This document shows positions 34,185 to 43,608 of a DNA stretch of 64,000 nt, in pieces. Origin of the DNA: Caballeronia pedi (GTDB lineage Bacteria > Pseudomonadota > Gammaproteobacteria > Burkholderiales > Burkholderiaceae); NCBI RefSeq assembly GCF_001544915.2, contig NZ_FCOE02000006.1, forward strand, positions 186,001 through 250,000, in the 5' to 3' direction. The notes beneath the pieces are model-generated. The model worked only from the letters and a program-made list of their open reading frames with translations, ran no database searches and was not told the origin of the DNA. Within the stretch, counting starts at the first letter, position 1. Each line of letters opens with the position of its first letter. The translations under genes were made by a program, and so were the position numbers.

Positions 34185-34426
34185 TGGCTTGCAGTTCCCC
34201 GATGCAGTTTTATTAGTCGTTGCAGGCGCGCGACGCTCATGCGTGATCGAGCGTCGCGAGTCTGCGCCGGGCCTGCTGTCAAGGATACCGCGGCCGTTCA
34301 ACCGTCCACGCCAGAAGCACTGGCATCTTCCGCCAACATTCAGACAATGCGCGCGGCGGCACATATCGGCCGGGTCCGCGCTTTGCTGCGCTTCTGGGAA
34401 AGTGCAGAACAAATGGGAGGCGGCAG

Positions 34427-34720
34427 ATGAGACCCACACTCAGCACCTGTGGACGCATGGCGGGGATTCTGCTCGGCGGCACGCTGGCCGTCGTGGCGAG
34501 TGCCCAGCAGTCGACGGGCAAGCCGAACAAGCTCGATTACGACAGCACGCCCGCGTATCAGGAGAAAAACGTCACGCCCCCCGCGACAGCAGCCGCGAAC
34601 GCCAGCGACGCCTTGAAGACGCGGCCGGGCAAGACGTCATCCGGCAAGGGCGCCGCGCCCGATCGGCCGAATGGTCTCGGCTTCGACGCGGGCGCAAGCA
34701 GCATGGGCAAGAAGCAATAA
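34427..34720 (+). CDS. small exported protein, unknown
   Basis: This 97-aa protein has a signal peptide (about 1-26, VVASAQ) and a hydrophilic, disordered mature part rich in Lys, Pro, Ala and Gly. GGGAGGCGGCAG precedes the ATG. No family recognised. It is divergent from the repeat protein at 33624-34184 and both are exported, so they could share control; this is inference. Confidence 0.65.
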   Translation: MRPTLSTCGRMAGILLGGTLAVVASAQQSTGKPNKLDYDSTPAYQEKNVTPPATAAANASDALKTRPGKTSSGKGAAPDRPNGLGFDAGASSMGKKQ

Positions 34721-34736
34721 AGCGACGGCACCGCGA

Positions 34737-35249
34737 TCAGGCGTCGGCGGGCTTGTCCGGCCACGGCCAGGTCGAATAGCGCGACGCTTTCGTCCTGCTC
34801 TTCTTCGGGGGAACCGAAGCCGTCGCCGTCGCGTGCGCCGGCGCCGCGCTTTCCACGACCTCCGGCAGTTCCTCGCCGAACCACGGCACGCCCTTGCGCC
34901 GCTCTTCCGCGTAGGCATCCCAGCCCTTCGCGTTATCGGCGAAGAGATCGTGCTTGACGGTGTTGGCGAGCATCGGCCGATTCAGCGTTTCGTCGAGCAG
35001 CGCCTTCGGCCACACGAAGAACGCGCCCGACGCGCGCCTGATGAAATCGCGCGGCGTCATCTTTTCGTCGATGAAGCCGAGCAGCGTAAAGGCCGCGAGC
35101 GCGTCGTTGCCCTTCACCGCTTCGCCGATGCTCGCGAATTCGTCGGCGCATTGGCTCAGGCAAAACACCGACTCCAGCACATCGCCCAGATGCAGAAGCA
35201 ATGCGCGTCGTTCGTAGGGATCTTGCGTGGCGGTCTGTTGTTTCGTCAT
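34737..35249 (-). CDS. hypothetical protein, unknown family
   Basis: This 170-aa soluble protein begins MTKQQTATQDPYERRALLLH and is largely helical up to about residue 125, ending in a basic Ala/Lys-rich tail. It lacks signal or membrane segments. No motif recognised; its coding pattern (high GC3, normal start) suggests a real gene. Convergent with the small exported gene, gap 16 bases. Confidence 0.65.
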   Translation of the reverse strand: MTKQQTATQDPYERRALLLHLGDVLESVFCLSQCADEFASIGEAVKGNDALAAFTLLGFIDEKMTPRDFIRRASGAFFVWPKALLDETLNRPMLANTVKHDLFADNAKGWDAYAEERRKGVPWFGEELPEVVESAAPAHATATASVPPKKSRTKASRYSTWPWPDKPADA

Positions 35250-35364
35250 TCGCTGTTCCGATATGTCGAGGGTGGATTCTGCGGCGCACGTACTGCCACG
35301 CGCGCCGCGTTCATCTCAATTTTAACGAACCCATCGCGGCGACGTCGGCGCGCGAGGGTCACGA

Positions 35365-36333
35365 TCACTTCGTAAAGCCCGTGCGGAAGCTCAGCCGATA
35401 GTCATTCGGCGAAACCCCGAGCCGCCGCGCGAACACGAGCCGCATCCGATCCGCCGTGCCGAAGCCGCACTCCCAGGCGACGGTTTTCAGCGGCGTGTCG
35501 CTGCTTTCGAGCATATTGCGGGCCGCGTCGACGCGCGCGCGTTCGACGAACTCGTGCGGCGTCATCTGCGCGAGCTGCACGAACGCGCGCGCGAAGTTGC
35601 GTTCGCTCATGCCGGCGACGCTCGCCAGTTGCGCGACCGCCAGCCGCTCGCCGATATGCTCCATCACATAAGCCTGGACCTTCGCGACGGGCGATGTTTC
35701 ATCGGCGGGCGCGCTGAGATACGGGCTGAACTGCGACTGGCCGCCGCGCCGCTGCGCGAACACGACGAGCCGCTTCGCCACCGCGAGCGCGACCTGCGCG
35801 CCGTGATCCTCGGCGACGAGCGCGAGCGCGACATCGATGCCCGCCGTCACGCCCGCCGACGTGACCAGATTGCCGTCGCGCATATAGATGCGGTCCAGTT
35901 CGACACGCGCGCGCGGAAAACGCTCCGCGAGACGCGGCGCGTTCTGCCAGTGCGTGGTCACGTCGCGGCCGTCGAGCAGGCCCGCGTGCCCGAGCGCGAA
36001 CGCGCCCGTGCAGATCGAGCCGTAGCGCTCGCAGCGCGATGCGACATCGGTGAGCCAGGCGCTCAGGCGCGGATCCGGTGGATCGACGGGAAGACTCGGG
36101 CCGCCCGCGACGAGCGCGGTGCCGAAACGGCGATCGGCTTCGTCGAATGACAGATCCGCGACGAGCCGCGTGCCGTTCGATGCCCGCACGATGCGCTCCT
36201 CGGGTCCGACCAGCGCGATCTCGTAGGCGTCCGATGCGCCAATGAAGCCGTTCGCTTCCGCGAATACATCGACGGGACCGGCCACATCGAGCGCCTGCAC
36301 GCCCTGGAAGATTGCGATCGCAACTGTACGCAT
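35365..36333 (-). CDS. GlxA-family (DJ-1/PfpI + AraC) transcriptional regulator
   Basis: This 322-aa regulator has an N-terminal DJ-1/PfpI-like domain (about 1-185; VAIAIFQGVQALDVAGPVDV, GSICTGAFALGHAGLLDG with the nucleophile-position Cys, THWQNAPRLAERFP) and a C-terminal AraC HTH pair (about 215-320; LASVAGMSERNFARAFVQ, ECGFGTADRMRLVFARRLG). The ATG at 36333 is chosen because it begins the domain; an upstream frame adds an improbable basic stretch. It is divergent from the HD-domain gene at 36533 and may regulate it. The ligand is unknown. Confidence 0.9.
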   Translation of the reverse strand: MRTVAIAIFQGVQALDVAGPVDVFAEANGFIGASDAYEIALVGPEERIVRASNGTRLVADLSFDEADRRFGTALVAGGPSLPVDPPDPRLSAWLTDVASRCERYGSICTGAFALGHAGLLDGRDVTTHWQNAPRLAERFPRARVELDRIYMRDGNLVTSAGVTAGIDVALALVAEDHGAQVALAVAKRLVVFAQRRGGQSQFSPYLSAPADETSPVAKVQAYVMEHIGERLAVAQLASVAGMSERNFARAFVQLAQMTPHEFVERARVDAARNMLESSDTPLKTVAWECGFGTADRMRLVFARRLGVSPNDYRLSFRTGFTK

Positions 36334-36532
36334 CGAAAGGAATGTCCGTGATGGGTTCGCGTGGCAGGAGACGACGTGCGCCTGGCAGGGTTCGACGCGT
36401 CGTTCCGATTGAGACGTGCAGGCGTTTTGACGAGACTTGAAGGCATCCGGCGCGCTGCGCGATTTTAGCAACGCACAGGCGTTCGCGCGCCGGAGCCACT
36501 CACACTCACACTCACATCACGGAGCCACACTC

Positions 36533-37222
36533 ATGAGCGAAATCATCGCAGGCATCAGGATTCCCGACAGTCAGATGGCGCGCGAAGCCACGCAACTCGT
36601 GCGCGATACCGAACCCGACCTGCTCTATCACCATTCGCGCCGCGTGTTTCTGTTCGGCGCGCTCGCGGGCGAGCGCAAGCAACTGAAGTACGATCCGGAG
36701 CTGCTGTATATCGGCGCGATGTTCCACGACATGGGCCTCACCGAAGCGTACAGCAGCCCGCACGATCGCTTCGAAGTCGATGGCGCGAACGCGGCGCGCG
36801 ATTTCCTGCGCCAGCATGGCATCGTCGAATACGACATCGAACAGGTATGGGACGCGATCGCGCTGCACACCACGCCTGGCATTCCGCAGTACAAGAAGCC
36901 GGTCGTCGCGCTGGTCACGGCGGGCGTGGAAATGGACGTGCTCGGCCTCGCCTACGACGAATTCAGCGCCGATCAACGCCGGCTCGTGGTCGCAGCGCAT
37001 CCGCGCGAGGCGAACTTCAAGGAAGGCATCATCGATGCGTTCGCGAAAGGCACAATCGACAAGCCCGAGTCCACCTTCGGCAACGTCAAGGCCGATGTGC
37101 TCGCGCTGAAAGACCCGAACTACAGGCGGCTGAACTTCTGCAGCATCATCCTCGGCTCGGCGTGGAACGACCAGCCTCACGATCATGCGACGTGCCGCAA
37201 TCCGGCGCATCAGCATGCGTGA
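36533..37222 (+). CDS. HD-domain phosphohydrolase-like protein
   Basis: This 229-aa protein has HD motifs: YHHSRRVFLFGAL with the first His, LLYIGAMFHDMGLT with the His-Asp pair, and AIALHTTPG for the later ligand. It resembles cyanamide-hydratase-like HD proteins often paired with GlxA-type regulators. Substrate unknown. The ATG at 36533 follows GGAGCC; the 5' DNA has a short CACTCA repeat (about 36498-36517). It ends one base from the convergent extensin-like gene. Confidence 0.85.
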   Translation: MSEIIAGIRIPDSQMAREATQLVRDTEPDLLYHHSRRVFLFGALAGERKQLKYDPELLYIGAMFHDMGLTEAYSSPHDRFEVDGANAARDFLRQHGIVEYDIEQVWDAIALHTTPGIPQYKKPVVALVTAGVEMDVLGLAYDEFSADQRRLVVAAHPREANFKEGIIDAFAKGTIDKPESTFGNVKADVLALKDPNYRRLNFCSIILGSAWNDQPHDHATCRNPAHQHA

Positions 37223-37223
37223 A

Positions 37224-37934
37224 TCAACGACAGACGCGATACGGTCCCATGTCGACGTGAAAGTGCGTCTCGTGCAGCGCGTTGTAGTCGGGGCCGAGCG
37301 TCGTGTCGAATGAACGGCATGCGCCTTCGTGAACCCGGCGAAGGAACTGGCCGTCCGGCGACGCTGCATCGGCCCAGCGCGCAAGCGTGATGCGGCGTCC
37401 GTCGTCGAGCACGAAACCCGTCAGGTCGATGGCGTTCGCGCTCGCATGCTGGCTCAACGCGGCGTCCTGCTGATGATTCACGTTACGGCACGCATAGCTG
37501 CCGACATGTTCGATGCGCGCGACGCGTTCGCCATATGTGTCGAGCGCGGCGGGCTGAAGATACTGCTGCTCGAAAAACGCGATGCCGAGCGCGAGCGGAC
37601 AGGTCGCGAGAAACGGCGCGCTGAAGCGCAGATCGTCGGCCCGTGTGACGCGCACCACGTCCGTGAGCGCGCAGCCGCCAGGACCGGTCGCATCGGCCAT
37701 CGCGCGATAGACGAGACCTGAGCGCGCGAGCGAGGCATCGCAGAGTTGCGCGTCGTGCATCGTGCGCCATAGCTTGAAGCGCGTGAGCGGACCTTGCGGC
37801 GCGCGCACGTCGAGCGGCGCGAATGGATCGAAGCGCTCGGGCAGCGCGATGCGCTTCGAATACACCGCGTAAGCGAACGCCATCGCGCCGATCAGCGACA
37901 CCAGCAACAGCCACGCGACGATGCGTGCGATCAC
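37224..37934 (-). CDS. extensin-like C-terminal domain protein
   Basis: This 236-aa protein has one N-terminal membrane segment (about 7-27) and an extensin-like domain (about 55-236) with C-rich, His-containing motifs SQHASANAIDLTGF, GACRSFDTTLGPDYN and ETHFHVDMGPYRVC, related to the M15/LAS peptidase fold. A cell-wall role is expected by analogy. Terminal residue CR. The gene follows the reductase gene at 37944 on the same strand with a 9-base gap, so it may be the last gene of that unit. Confidence 0.85.
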   Translation of the reverse strand: MIARIVAWLLLVSLIGAMAFAYAVYSKRIALPERFDPFAPLDVRAPQGPLTRFKLWRTMHDAQLCDASLARSGLVYRAMADATGPGGCALTDVVRVTRADDLRFSAPFLATCPLALGIAFFEQQYLQPAALDTYGERVARIEHVGSYACRNVNHQQDAALSQHASANAIDLTGFVLDDGRRITLARWADAASPDGQFLRRVHEGACRSFDTTLGPDYNALHETHFHVDMGPYRVCR

Positions 37935-37943
37935 GCGAAGCGC

Positions 37944-38987
37944 TTACGCGTCGTCGGCCGCGTGCGCGGCGCTCACGCGTTCGGCGAGTTTCGCGTCGTA
38001 GCTCGAATGCACGTGCACGCGTTTTTTCTCGGGATATGCATACGAATACGCCTTGCGCAACGCAAGCGATGCTTCGTGAAAGCCCGACAGAATGAGCTTC
38101 TGCTTGTTCGGATAATTGGCGATATCGCCGACCGCGAAGATGCCCGGCCGCGACGATTCGTAATTCGACGTATCTACATCGATGCGCCCGCCGCGCACAT
38201 CGAGATTCCAGGTCGCGATCGGCCCGAGTTCCGAGACGAGGCCGTACAGCGCGACGATCTTGTCCGCCGCGATATCCGTCGCGCCTTCGACCTGCTTGAT
38301 ACGTGCGCCCCGCAGCGTGTTATCGGGCGCATCGAGCGATTCGATCATGCCGACGACGAATTCCATTTCGCCCGCCTCCACTGCGCGCTTCATCGTCGCG
38401 ACGGAATTCGCGGCCGCCGAAAACCCATTGCGCCGATGCACGAGCGTGAGCTTCCTCGCGATGTCCTTCAGCGCGAGCGCCCAGTCGAGCGCCGAATCGC
38501 CGCCGCCCGCGACGATGATGCTTTTGTCGGCGAAATCCGCCGCGCGCGAGACGCTGTAGTGGATGTCACGGCCTTCGAGCGCGGCGGCTTCGGGCAATTG
38601 CAGCCGCTGCGGTACGAAGGCGCCGTTGCCCGCGGCGATCAGGATCGCGGCGCAGTCGAAGGTCATGCCGCCTTCGGTGGTCACGGTCCAGCGATGATCG
38701 TCGTCGCGTTGCGTGACGGATTGCACACGTTGATCGAGATGGATCGGGACATCGAAGGGGCGAATCTGTTCTAGCAATCGGTCGACGAGTTCGCGCGCGG
38801 TGCATGAGGGGATCGCGGGAATGTCGTAGATGGGCTTGTCGGGATACAGCTCGATGCATTGACCGCCGATGCGGCCGAGTGTATCGACGATCTGGCATGT
38901 GAGGCCGATCACGCCGGCTTCGAAGGCGGCGAATAGCCCTACCGGGCCCGCGCCTACGATCAGGATGTCGGTTTTGATTGCTTCCAT
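37944..38987 (-). CDS. ferredoxin/flavodoxin-NADP reductase, TrxR-like type
   Basis: This 347-aa flavoprotein has an FAD dinucleotide motif (IVGAGPVGLFAAFEAG), an NADPH motif (VAGGGDSALDWAL) and the FAD-side block GIFAVGDIANYP. The redox CxxC of thioredoxin reductases is missing (only CQIVDTLGR), so it belongs to the FNR group of that fold (YumC-like) and should pass electrons to ferredoxin or flavodoxin. The ATG at 38987 begins the domain; the longer frame from 39152 is A+T-rich upstream DNA. Confidence 0.9.
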   Translation of the reverse strand: MEAIKTDILIVGAGPVGLFAAFEAGVIGLTCQIVDTLGRIGGQCIELYPDKPIYDIPAIPSCTARELVDRLLEQIRPFDVPIHLDQRVQSVTQRDDDHRWTVTTEGGMTFDCAAILIAAGNGAFVPQRLQLPEAAALEGRDIHYSVSRAADFADKSIIVAGGGDSALDWALALKDIARKLTLVHRRNGFSAAANSVATMKRAVEAGEMEFVVGMIESLDAPDNTLRGARIKQVEGATDIAADKIVALYGLVSELGPIATWNLDVRGGRIDVDTSNYESSRPGIFAVGDIANYPNKQKLILSGFHEASLALRKAYSYAYPEKKRVHVHSSYDAKLAERVSAAHAADDA

Positions 38988-39152
38988 TTCGGTTTCGCTT
39001 TTCCTTGGTTTGCTGGTTTTTTCAGCATTCTTTGGGTCACGATACAGAAAGGTCTTGCTTGCAGCAATCAAGTCCCTGTTGGGGTAGCGGCGATTTTTTT
39101 GCGCTGTTTGGCTTGTGCGGCCTCTATGGAATAGAAGCAAAACCAAACCCAA

Positions 39153-39959
39153 TCACCTACCCGCATTCAACTCCCGCGCATAATACATCGCCGCCGCATC
39201 GATCTCCTCAGCGGTCATATTCCGCGCCACATTGCGCATGACCTCATTGATATCGTTGGTCCGCGTCCCGTTGGCAAACGCAACCAGTTGCGCCTTCGTA
39301 TAAGCCGCCGGCAAACCATCGAGCCACGGACTTCCCGCCTTGTTGTCGATGCCCCCATGACACGCCGCGCACGGCGCGATATTCCTCATCGGCGCGCCAT
39401 GCGCCACGATCGCCGGTGCAAGCGCATCGCTCACCTTGCGCTGCGCGGGCGGCCGCGGCAGGCTCGCGTAATACGCCGCGAGATCGCGCATATCCTGATC
39501 GCTCAGGTTCATCGCCATCGGCGACATCACCGCGTTCGTACGCGCACCCTTCTGAAAATCGATCAGCTGCTTATAAATCACCGATCCATACTGCCCCGCG
39601 AGGTTCGGCGAATTGGCGTCGCTCATGCCGCGCTCGCCATGACACATCGTGCAGCGCAAGGCCAACGTCGCGCCGCGCCCGATCGAATTCGCGCTCACGT
39701 TCACGAGCAATTGCGGCGTGACCTCGACGCTCGTCAGCTTCATCTTCGGCTCGACCGTCGTATCGCCCGCATACCAGTTGCGCGGCACGCCAGCCGCGCT
39801 GCAGATCGCGTTCCAGATCCCGGTGAAGGACGCGTCGCGCTGCACCGAAGGCAGCCACACGAAGCCGATCAACGCCGATACCACCGCAATCGCAATCGTC
39901 CCCAGCACGCTGACCGTGAACCAGCGGTTGCGGAATGTGAAGAGGCGTTCTTCGCTCAT
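39153..39959 (-). CDS. diheme cytochrome c (c4-like), membrane anchored
   Basis: This 268-aa protein has an N-terminal membrane anchor (about 12-34) and two heme sites, CTMCHGERGM and CAACHGGIDN, with distal Met residues. It resembles cytochrome c4. The start overlaps the stop of oxidase subunit I by four bases, so it is the last gene of the oxidase cluster and probably donates electrons to it. The ATG at 39959 is chosen from this overlap. Confidence 0.88.
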   Translation of the reverse strand: MSEERLFTFRNRWFTVSVLGTIAIAVVSALIGFVWLPSVQRDASFTGIWNAICSAAGVPRNWYAGDTTVEPKMKLTSVEVTPQLLVNVSANSIGRGATLALRCTMCHGERGMSDANSPNLAGQYGSVIYKQLIDFQKGARTNAVMSPMAMNLSDQDMRDLAAYYASLPRPPAQRKVSDALAPAIVAHGAPMRNIAPCAACHGGIDNKAGSPWLDGLPAAYTKAQLVAFANGTRTNDINEVMRNVARNMTAEEIDAAAMYYARELNAGR

Positions 39960-41581
39960 CGCTGCGCTCCGATCGGCACCGCGGGCACCGCCGTGTCCGA
40001 ACGCGCGATGAGCTGTGCGATCGGATAGCCGTAGTTGACGAGCGTGAGGCCGATCATCAGCACGAGCCACAACGCGAAACTGTTCAGCGCCACCGGAATG
40101 GTGCGCGGCTCATGCACCGCGCGGCTGAAGCGAAACTCCTCGACGGTGACCTGCGGCGCGCGATGCGCCTTGATCAGCACGATGAAAAACAGTACCGCCG
40201 ACACCACCAGAATGAATCCGCCCAGCACCGATATCGCCACCGACAAACCTTGCGCGGCGATCTCCGGATCGTTGTAGTCGTAGAACGCCATGCGCCGCGG
40301 CATCCCCAGAATGCCGACAAAGTGCCACGGAAACGTCAGCACGATCATGCCGATGAACCACAGCCACAATTGCCAGCGCATCAGCTTCAGGCTCTGCAAC
40401 GCGCGGCCCGTCAGATGCGGCCACAGGTCGTACGCGATCGCAAAGTACATGATGACGATCGCGCCCGCGAAGATCAGATGGAAGTGGCCCGTCACCCATT
40501 GCGTGTTGTGCACGGTCGAGTCGAGCTGATAGCTCATGTTGATGAGCCCGCCCGCGCCGCCGAAGCCGAGCATCGCGAAGGAGAACGCGACGGCGAGCAT
40601 CATCGGGTTGTCCCACGGCAGCGCCTTGATCCAGCCGAGCGGCCCGCGCCCGCCACGCAGCCGCGCCGCGATCTCCACCGATGCGCAGATCGTGAACACC
40701 GTCAGCAGCGTCGGCACGGCGACGAGCGCGGTGAACACCGAATGCATGAACTTGAAGCCGGAGCCCACTTGCGGATCGGCGAACAGATGGTGAATGCCGA
40801 TCGGCATCGACACGACGAGAAACAGGATGAACGAGATGCGCGCCATCGCATCGCTGTAGAGGCGGCCGCCGATCGCGCGCGGAATGATCGTGTAGTACGC
40901 GATATACGCGGGCATCAGCCAGAAATAGACGATCGCGTGCAGCGTCCACGAGAAGAACACGCGCGCGAGCCCCGCGTCGATGGTCGACTTCCAGCCGAGC
41001 GCGACGGGCAGGATCATGAAGAGCACTTCGATTGCCGCGCCGACCGCCGTCCAGCCCCACAGATACGCGCCCGCCACCGTCGCGAACATCGCGAGCGGCA
41101 CCGGCTTGCCACGGTTCTCGCGCTTCCATGACGCGAGATTCACCGACATCAGCGCGACCCACACCCACGAGCCGACCACGACGAGCACCACGCCGATGTA
41201 GTAGAACGCGTTGCCGATCATCGGCGGATAGAAGGTGTAGAGCACCGAGGCGAGGCCCATCGCGACGGGCACCATCGCGACCACCGCGCCTACGGCCACG
41301 AGCCAGAAGCCGAGCCACGCCCAGCGCAGGCCGACGAGAGGACGCTTCAGCGCAAGCTCGGAGACCGCGTAGCCGAAGCCCATCGCGATCAGGGTGGGAA
41401 AGACGTAGCCCATCGCGGAGCCGTGCGCGGTGACCGAGCGATAGTAGATTTCCGGATTCTGCAGCCACGGATGCAGCGGGCTGCGCACGAGCATCTGCCA
41501 CGCGCCGAGCACGAGCGCGACGCCGAAGGCGATGAACGCCAGCCAGAAATGCGCGAGGACGAGGCGCTTGCTATTGAACAC
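39956..41581 (-). CDS. heme-copper oxidase subunit I (ba3-like, type B)
   Basis: This 541-aa protein has 12-13 membrane segments and all metal ligands: an N-terminal heme His region, the CuB/Tyr motif HAIVY (near 211), the CuB pair IHHLFADP and the two heme His in VTGHFHLIFAG. The short length and lack of a D-channel motif fit type B oxidases such as Thermus ba3, which pump with one K-channel. It is the terminal oxidase reducing O2 to water; NO reduction is a side activity in such enzymes. It overlaps subunit II by 11 bases. Confidence 0.88.
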   Translation of the reverse strand: MFNSKRLVLAHFWLAFIAFGVALVLGAWQMLVRSPLHPWLQNPEIYYRSVTAHGSAMGYVFPTLIAMGFGYAVSELALKRPLVGLRWAWLGFWLVAVGAVVAMVPVAMGLASVLYTFYPPMIGNAFYYIGVVLVVVGSWVWVALMSVNLASWKRENRGKPVPLAMFATVAGAYLWGWTAVGAAIEVLFMILPVALGWKSTIDAGLARVFFSWTLHAIVYFWLMPAYIAYYTIIPRAIGGRLYSDAMARISFILFLVVSMPIGIHHLFADPQVGSGFKFMHSVFTALVAVPTLLTVFTICASVEIAARLRGGRGPLGWIKALPWDNPMMLAVAFSFAMLGFGGAGGLINMSYQLDSTVHNTQWVTGHFHLIFAGAIVIMYFAIAYDLWPHLTGRALQSLKLMRWQLWLWFIGMIVLTFPWHFVGILGMPRRMAFYDYNDPEIAAQGLSVAISVLGGFILVVSAVLFFIVLIKAHRAPQVTVEEFRFSRAVHEPRTIPVALNSFALWLVLMIGLTLVNYGYPIAQLIARSDTAVPAVPIGAQR

Positions 41582-42137
41582 AGGACACTCTCCGCGAAGC
41601 GACCGGCACCTTGTCGGCCATCTGCATGAATTCGGCGCGATCGACCACCTTCACATGCGCCCACATGTTCTGATGCCCCGTGCCGCAGTATTCGTGACAG
41701 GGCATCAGATGTTCGCCGGGCTTGTCGAAGGTCGTCTTGAAGGTCGAGACATAGCCCGGCTCCAGCATCGAATTGATGTTCGTGTTGGTGATGAGAAACC
41801 CGTGGATGACGTCCGAGCTCGTCGCGCGGAACGTGATCGGCACGCCCGCCGGCACGACGAGGCACTGCGGCGTGAACGAATACTGTTGCGCGACGATACG
41901 CACCGTCACCGAGCCGTCCGCCTCGGGCGCGCTGCCCAGATTGCTTTCGATGAATTCGCCCGACACATGCAGCGTTTCCGGGCGAACCGTCTCGACGCGC
42001 GAGGGCGGCATCATCGCCCAGTGCACGCCGGTATAGACGACCATGCCGACCAGCACGACGACAATCGCGAGAACGAGGATCGCCCAGCGCCGTTCGACCC
42101 GTTCGGCGACGTCGTGCGAGCTTGGATTGATGGCCAT
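41571..42137 (-). CDS. heme-copper oxidase subunit II (CuA)
   Basis: This 188-aa protein has one membrane anchor (about 20-42) and a cupredoxin domain with the complete CuA site: an upstream His (VIHGFLITNTN) and CHEYCGTGHQNM (Cys-x3-Cys-x3-His-x2-Met). It takes electrons from cytochrome c. Short, like the ba3 subunit II. It lies between the small subunit (10-base gap) and subunit I (overlap). Confidence 0.9.
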   Translation of the reverse strand: MAINPSSHDVAERVERRWAILVLAIVVVLVGMVVYTGVHWAMMPPSRVETVRPETLHVSGEFIESNLGSAPEADGSVTVRIVAQQYSFTPQCLVVPAGVPITFRATSSDVIHGFLITNTNINSMLEPGYVSTFKTTFDKPGEHLMPCHEYCGTGHQNMWAHVKVVDRAEFMQMADKVPVASRRVSCVQ

Positions 42138-42147
42138 ATGCGATGCC

Positions 42148-42318
42148 TTATTGAATCACGCCACGCGGCAGAAATACGGCGAAGTAGAAGATGAACCACA
42201 TGCCGATCACGATCGCGGTCGAGATGCCTGCGAGCGCGATCGCGCCCGACGGGCCGCGCTTCACGATCTCGTCGAGCTTCGCGTCTTCCTTCGTGAGTTC
42301 GTTCGGGTCTTCGTTCAT
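42148..42318 (-). CDS. small oxidase subunit (IIa-like), single membrane helix
   Basis: This 56-aa protein has a charged N-terminus (EDPNELTKEDAKLDEIVKRG) and one membrane helix (about 28-48). It lies 10 bases before subunit II and resembles the small subunit IIa of ba3-type oxidases. A frame that is open further upstream (to 42633) has no good start; the ATG at 42318 lies directly after the triheme cytochrome. Confidence 0.75.
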   Translation of the reverse strand: MNEDPNELTKEDAKLDEIVKRGPSGAIALAGISTAIVIGMWFIFYFAVFLPRGVIQ

Positions 42319-42332
42319 GGTGTGATCGATGC

Positions 42333-43595
42333 TCAATAAAGTGGCGCCGAACGCAGCTCGTTCACTTCCTTCACGGTGACCGGCGTGCCGTGGTTGCCCC
42401 ACGCGGTGCGGATATACGTGACCACCGCCGCGACCTCGAGATCCGAGAGCGACTGCGCGAACGGCGGCATGCCGTAGGGCTTCGGGTTCTTGAACGTGCC
42501 GGGCGGATAGCCGCCGTTCAGCACCATGCGGATCGGGTTGACGGACGAGTTCATCACGATCGACTGATTGTTCGCGAGCGGCGGGAAATCGGGCGGCTTG
42601 CCCTGACCTTGCGCGGCATGGCATTCGGCGCATTGGGCGTCGTAGACCTTCTTGCCGAGCGGCGCGAGATCCGAGCGCGCCTCGACGGCGGCCTGGCTCG
42701 GCGGCTCCGCCTTGTCGCCCGAACGCGCGGGGAGCGCCTTCAGATAGACGGCCATCGCGCGCACGTCGTCCTCGGTCAGATATTGCAGGCTGTCGTAGAC
42801 GACTTCGGCCATCGGTCCGTAGACCGCGCCGCGATTGGACACGCCCGCATGCAGCAGGCCGACGATGTCGTCGAGGCTCCAGTCACCCAGACCCGCTTCC
42901 CGGTTCGACGTGAGCGACGGCGCGTACCAGTTCTGAATCGGGATCAGGCCGCCTTCGAACGCCTTCGACTTCACATTGCCGCCGAGCGCGTTGATGGCCG
43001 TGTGGCACATCGAGCAGTGTCCGAGCCCTTCGACCAGATACGCGCCGCGATTCCATTCGACCGATTGCGTCGCGTCGGGCTCATACTCGCCTGCGCGGAA
43101 GAAAAGCGAGCGCCAGCCGAACAGCAGTTCGCGGTGATTGAACGGGAAACGCAGCTCGTGCGGCCGGTTCGGCTGATGCACCGGCGGCGTGGACATCAGG
43201 AACGCGTAGATGGCGTCGGAGTCGGCGCGCGTGACTTTCGTATAGGACGTAAAGGGCATCGCCGGATAGAGCAGTGAGCCGTCGCGCGACTTGCCCGTGT
43301 GCATCATCGTGTAGAACTCGGCGGCGGTCCATTTGCCCAGGCCCGTCTCCTTGTCCGACGAAATGTTGGGTGTATAGAGCGTGCCGAAGGGCGTGTCCAT
43401 CGGGCGGCCGCCGCCGAAGGTCTTGCCCGCGGGCAGCGTATGGCACGCGATGCAATCGCCCGCGCGCGCGAGATATTCGCCGCGCTTGATGGTGGCGGCG
43501 TCGGCGGCCTGCGCCGTGGCCTGCTGGATGGGCGCGGCGCAGGCCGCAAGAAAGACCGCGACGGTCAGCGCTCGGAACGGGCGAAATCGGAGCAC
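42333..43595 (-). CDS. triheme c-type cytochrome
   Basis: This 420-aa exported protein has a signal peptide (about 1-27) and three heme sites: CIACHTLPAG, CSMCHTAINA and CAECHAAQGQ. The layout matches the cytochrome subunit of membrane alcohol and gluconate dehydrogenases, although no dehydrogenase subunit is here. Placed in the oxidase cluster, it more likely feeds electrons to the oxidase. The final gene pieces show a normal heme 3 C-terminal helix (VVTYIRTAWGNHG). Confidence 0.9.
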   Translation of the reverse strand: MLRFRPFRALTVAVFLAACAAPIQQATAQAADAATIKRGEYLARAGDCIACHTLPAGKTFGGGRPMDTPFGTLYTPNISSDKETGLGKWTAAEFYTMMHTGKSRDGSLLYPAMPFTSYTKVTRADSDAIYAFLMSTPPVHQPNRPHELRFPFNHRELLFGWRSLFFRAGEYEPDATQSVEWNRGAYLVEGLGHCSMCHTAINALGGNVKSKAFEGGLIPIQNWYAPSLTSNREAGLGDWSLDDIVGLLHAGVSNRGAVYGPMAEVVYDSLQYLTEDDVRAMAVYLKALPARSGDKAEPPSQAAVEARSDLAPLGKKVYDAQCAECHAAQGQGKPPDFPPLANNQSIVMNSSVNPIRMVLNGGYPPGTFKNPKPYGMPPFAQSLSDLEVAAVVTYIRTAWGNHGTPVTVKEVNELRSAPLY

Positions 43596-43608
43596 GTCGG
43601 GTCCTCGG

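Noticed and set aside
36498..36517. CACTCA repeat, looked at as CRISPR-like or phase-variable tract
   Set aside because: Only three short units, outside coding sequence and not long enough for either.
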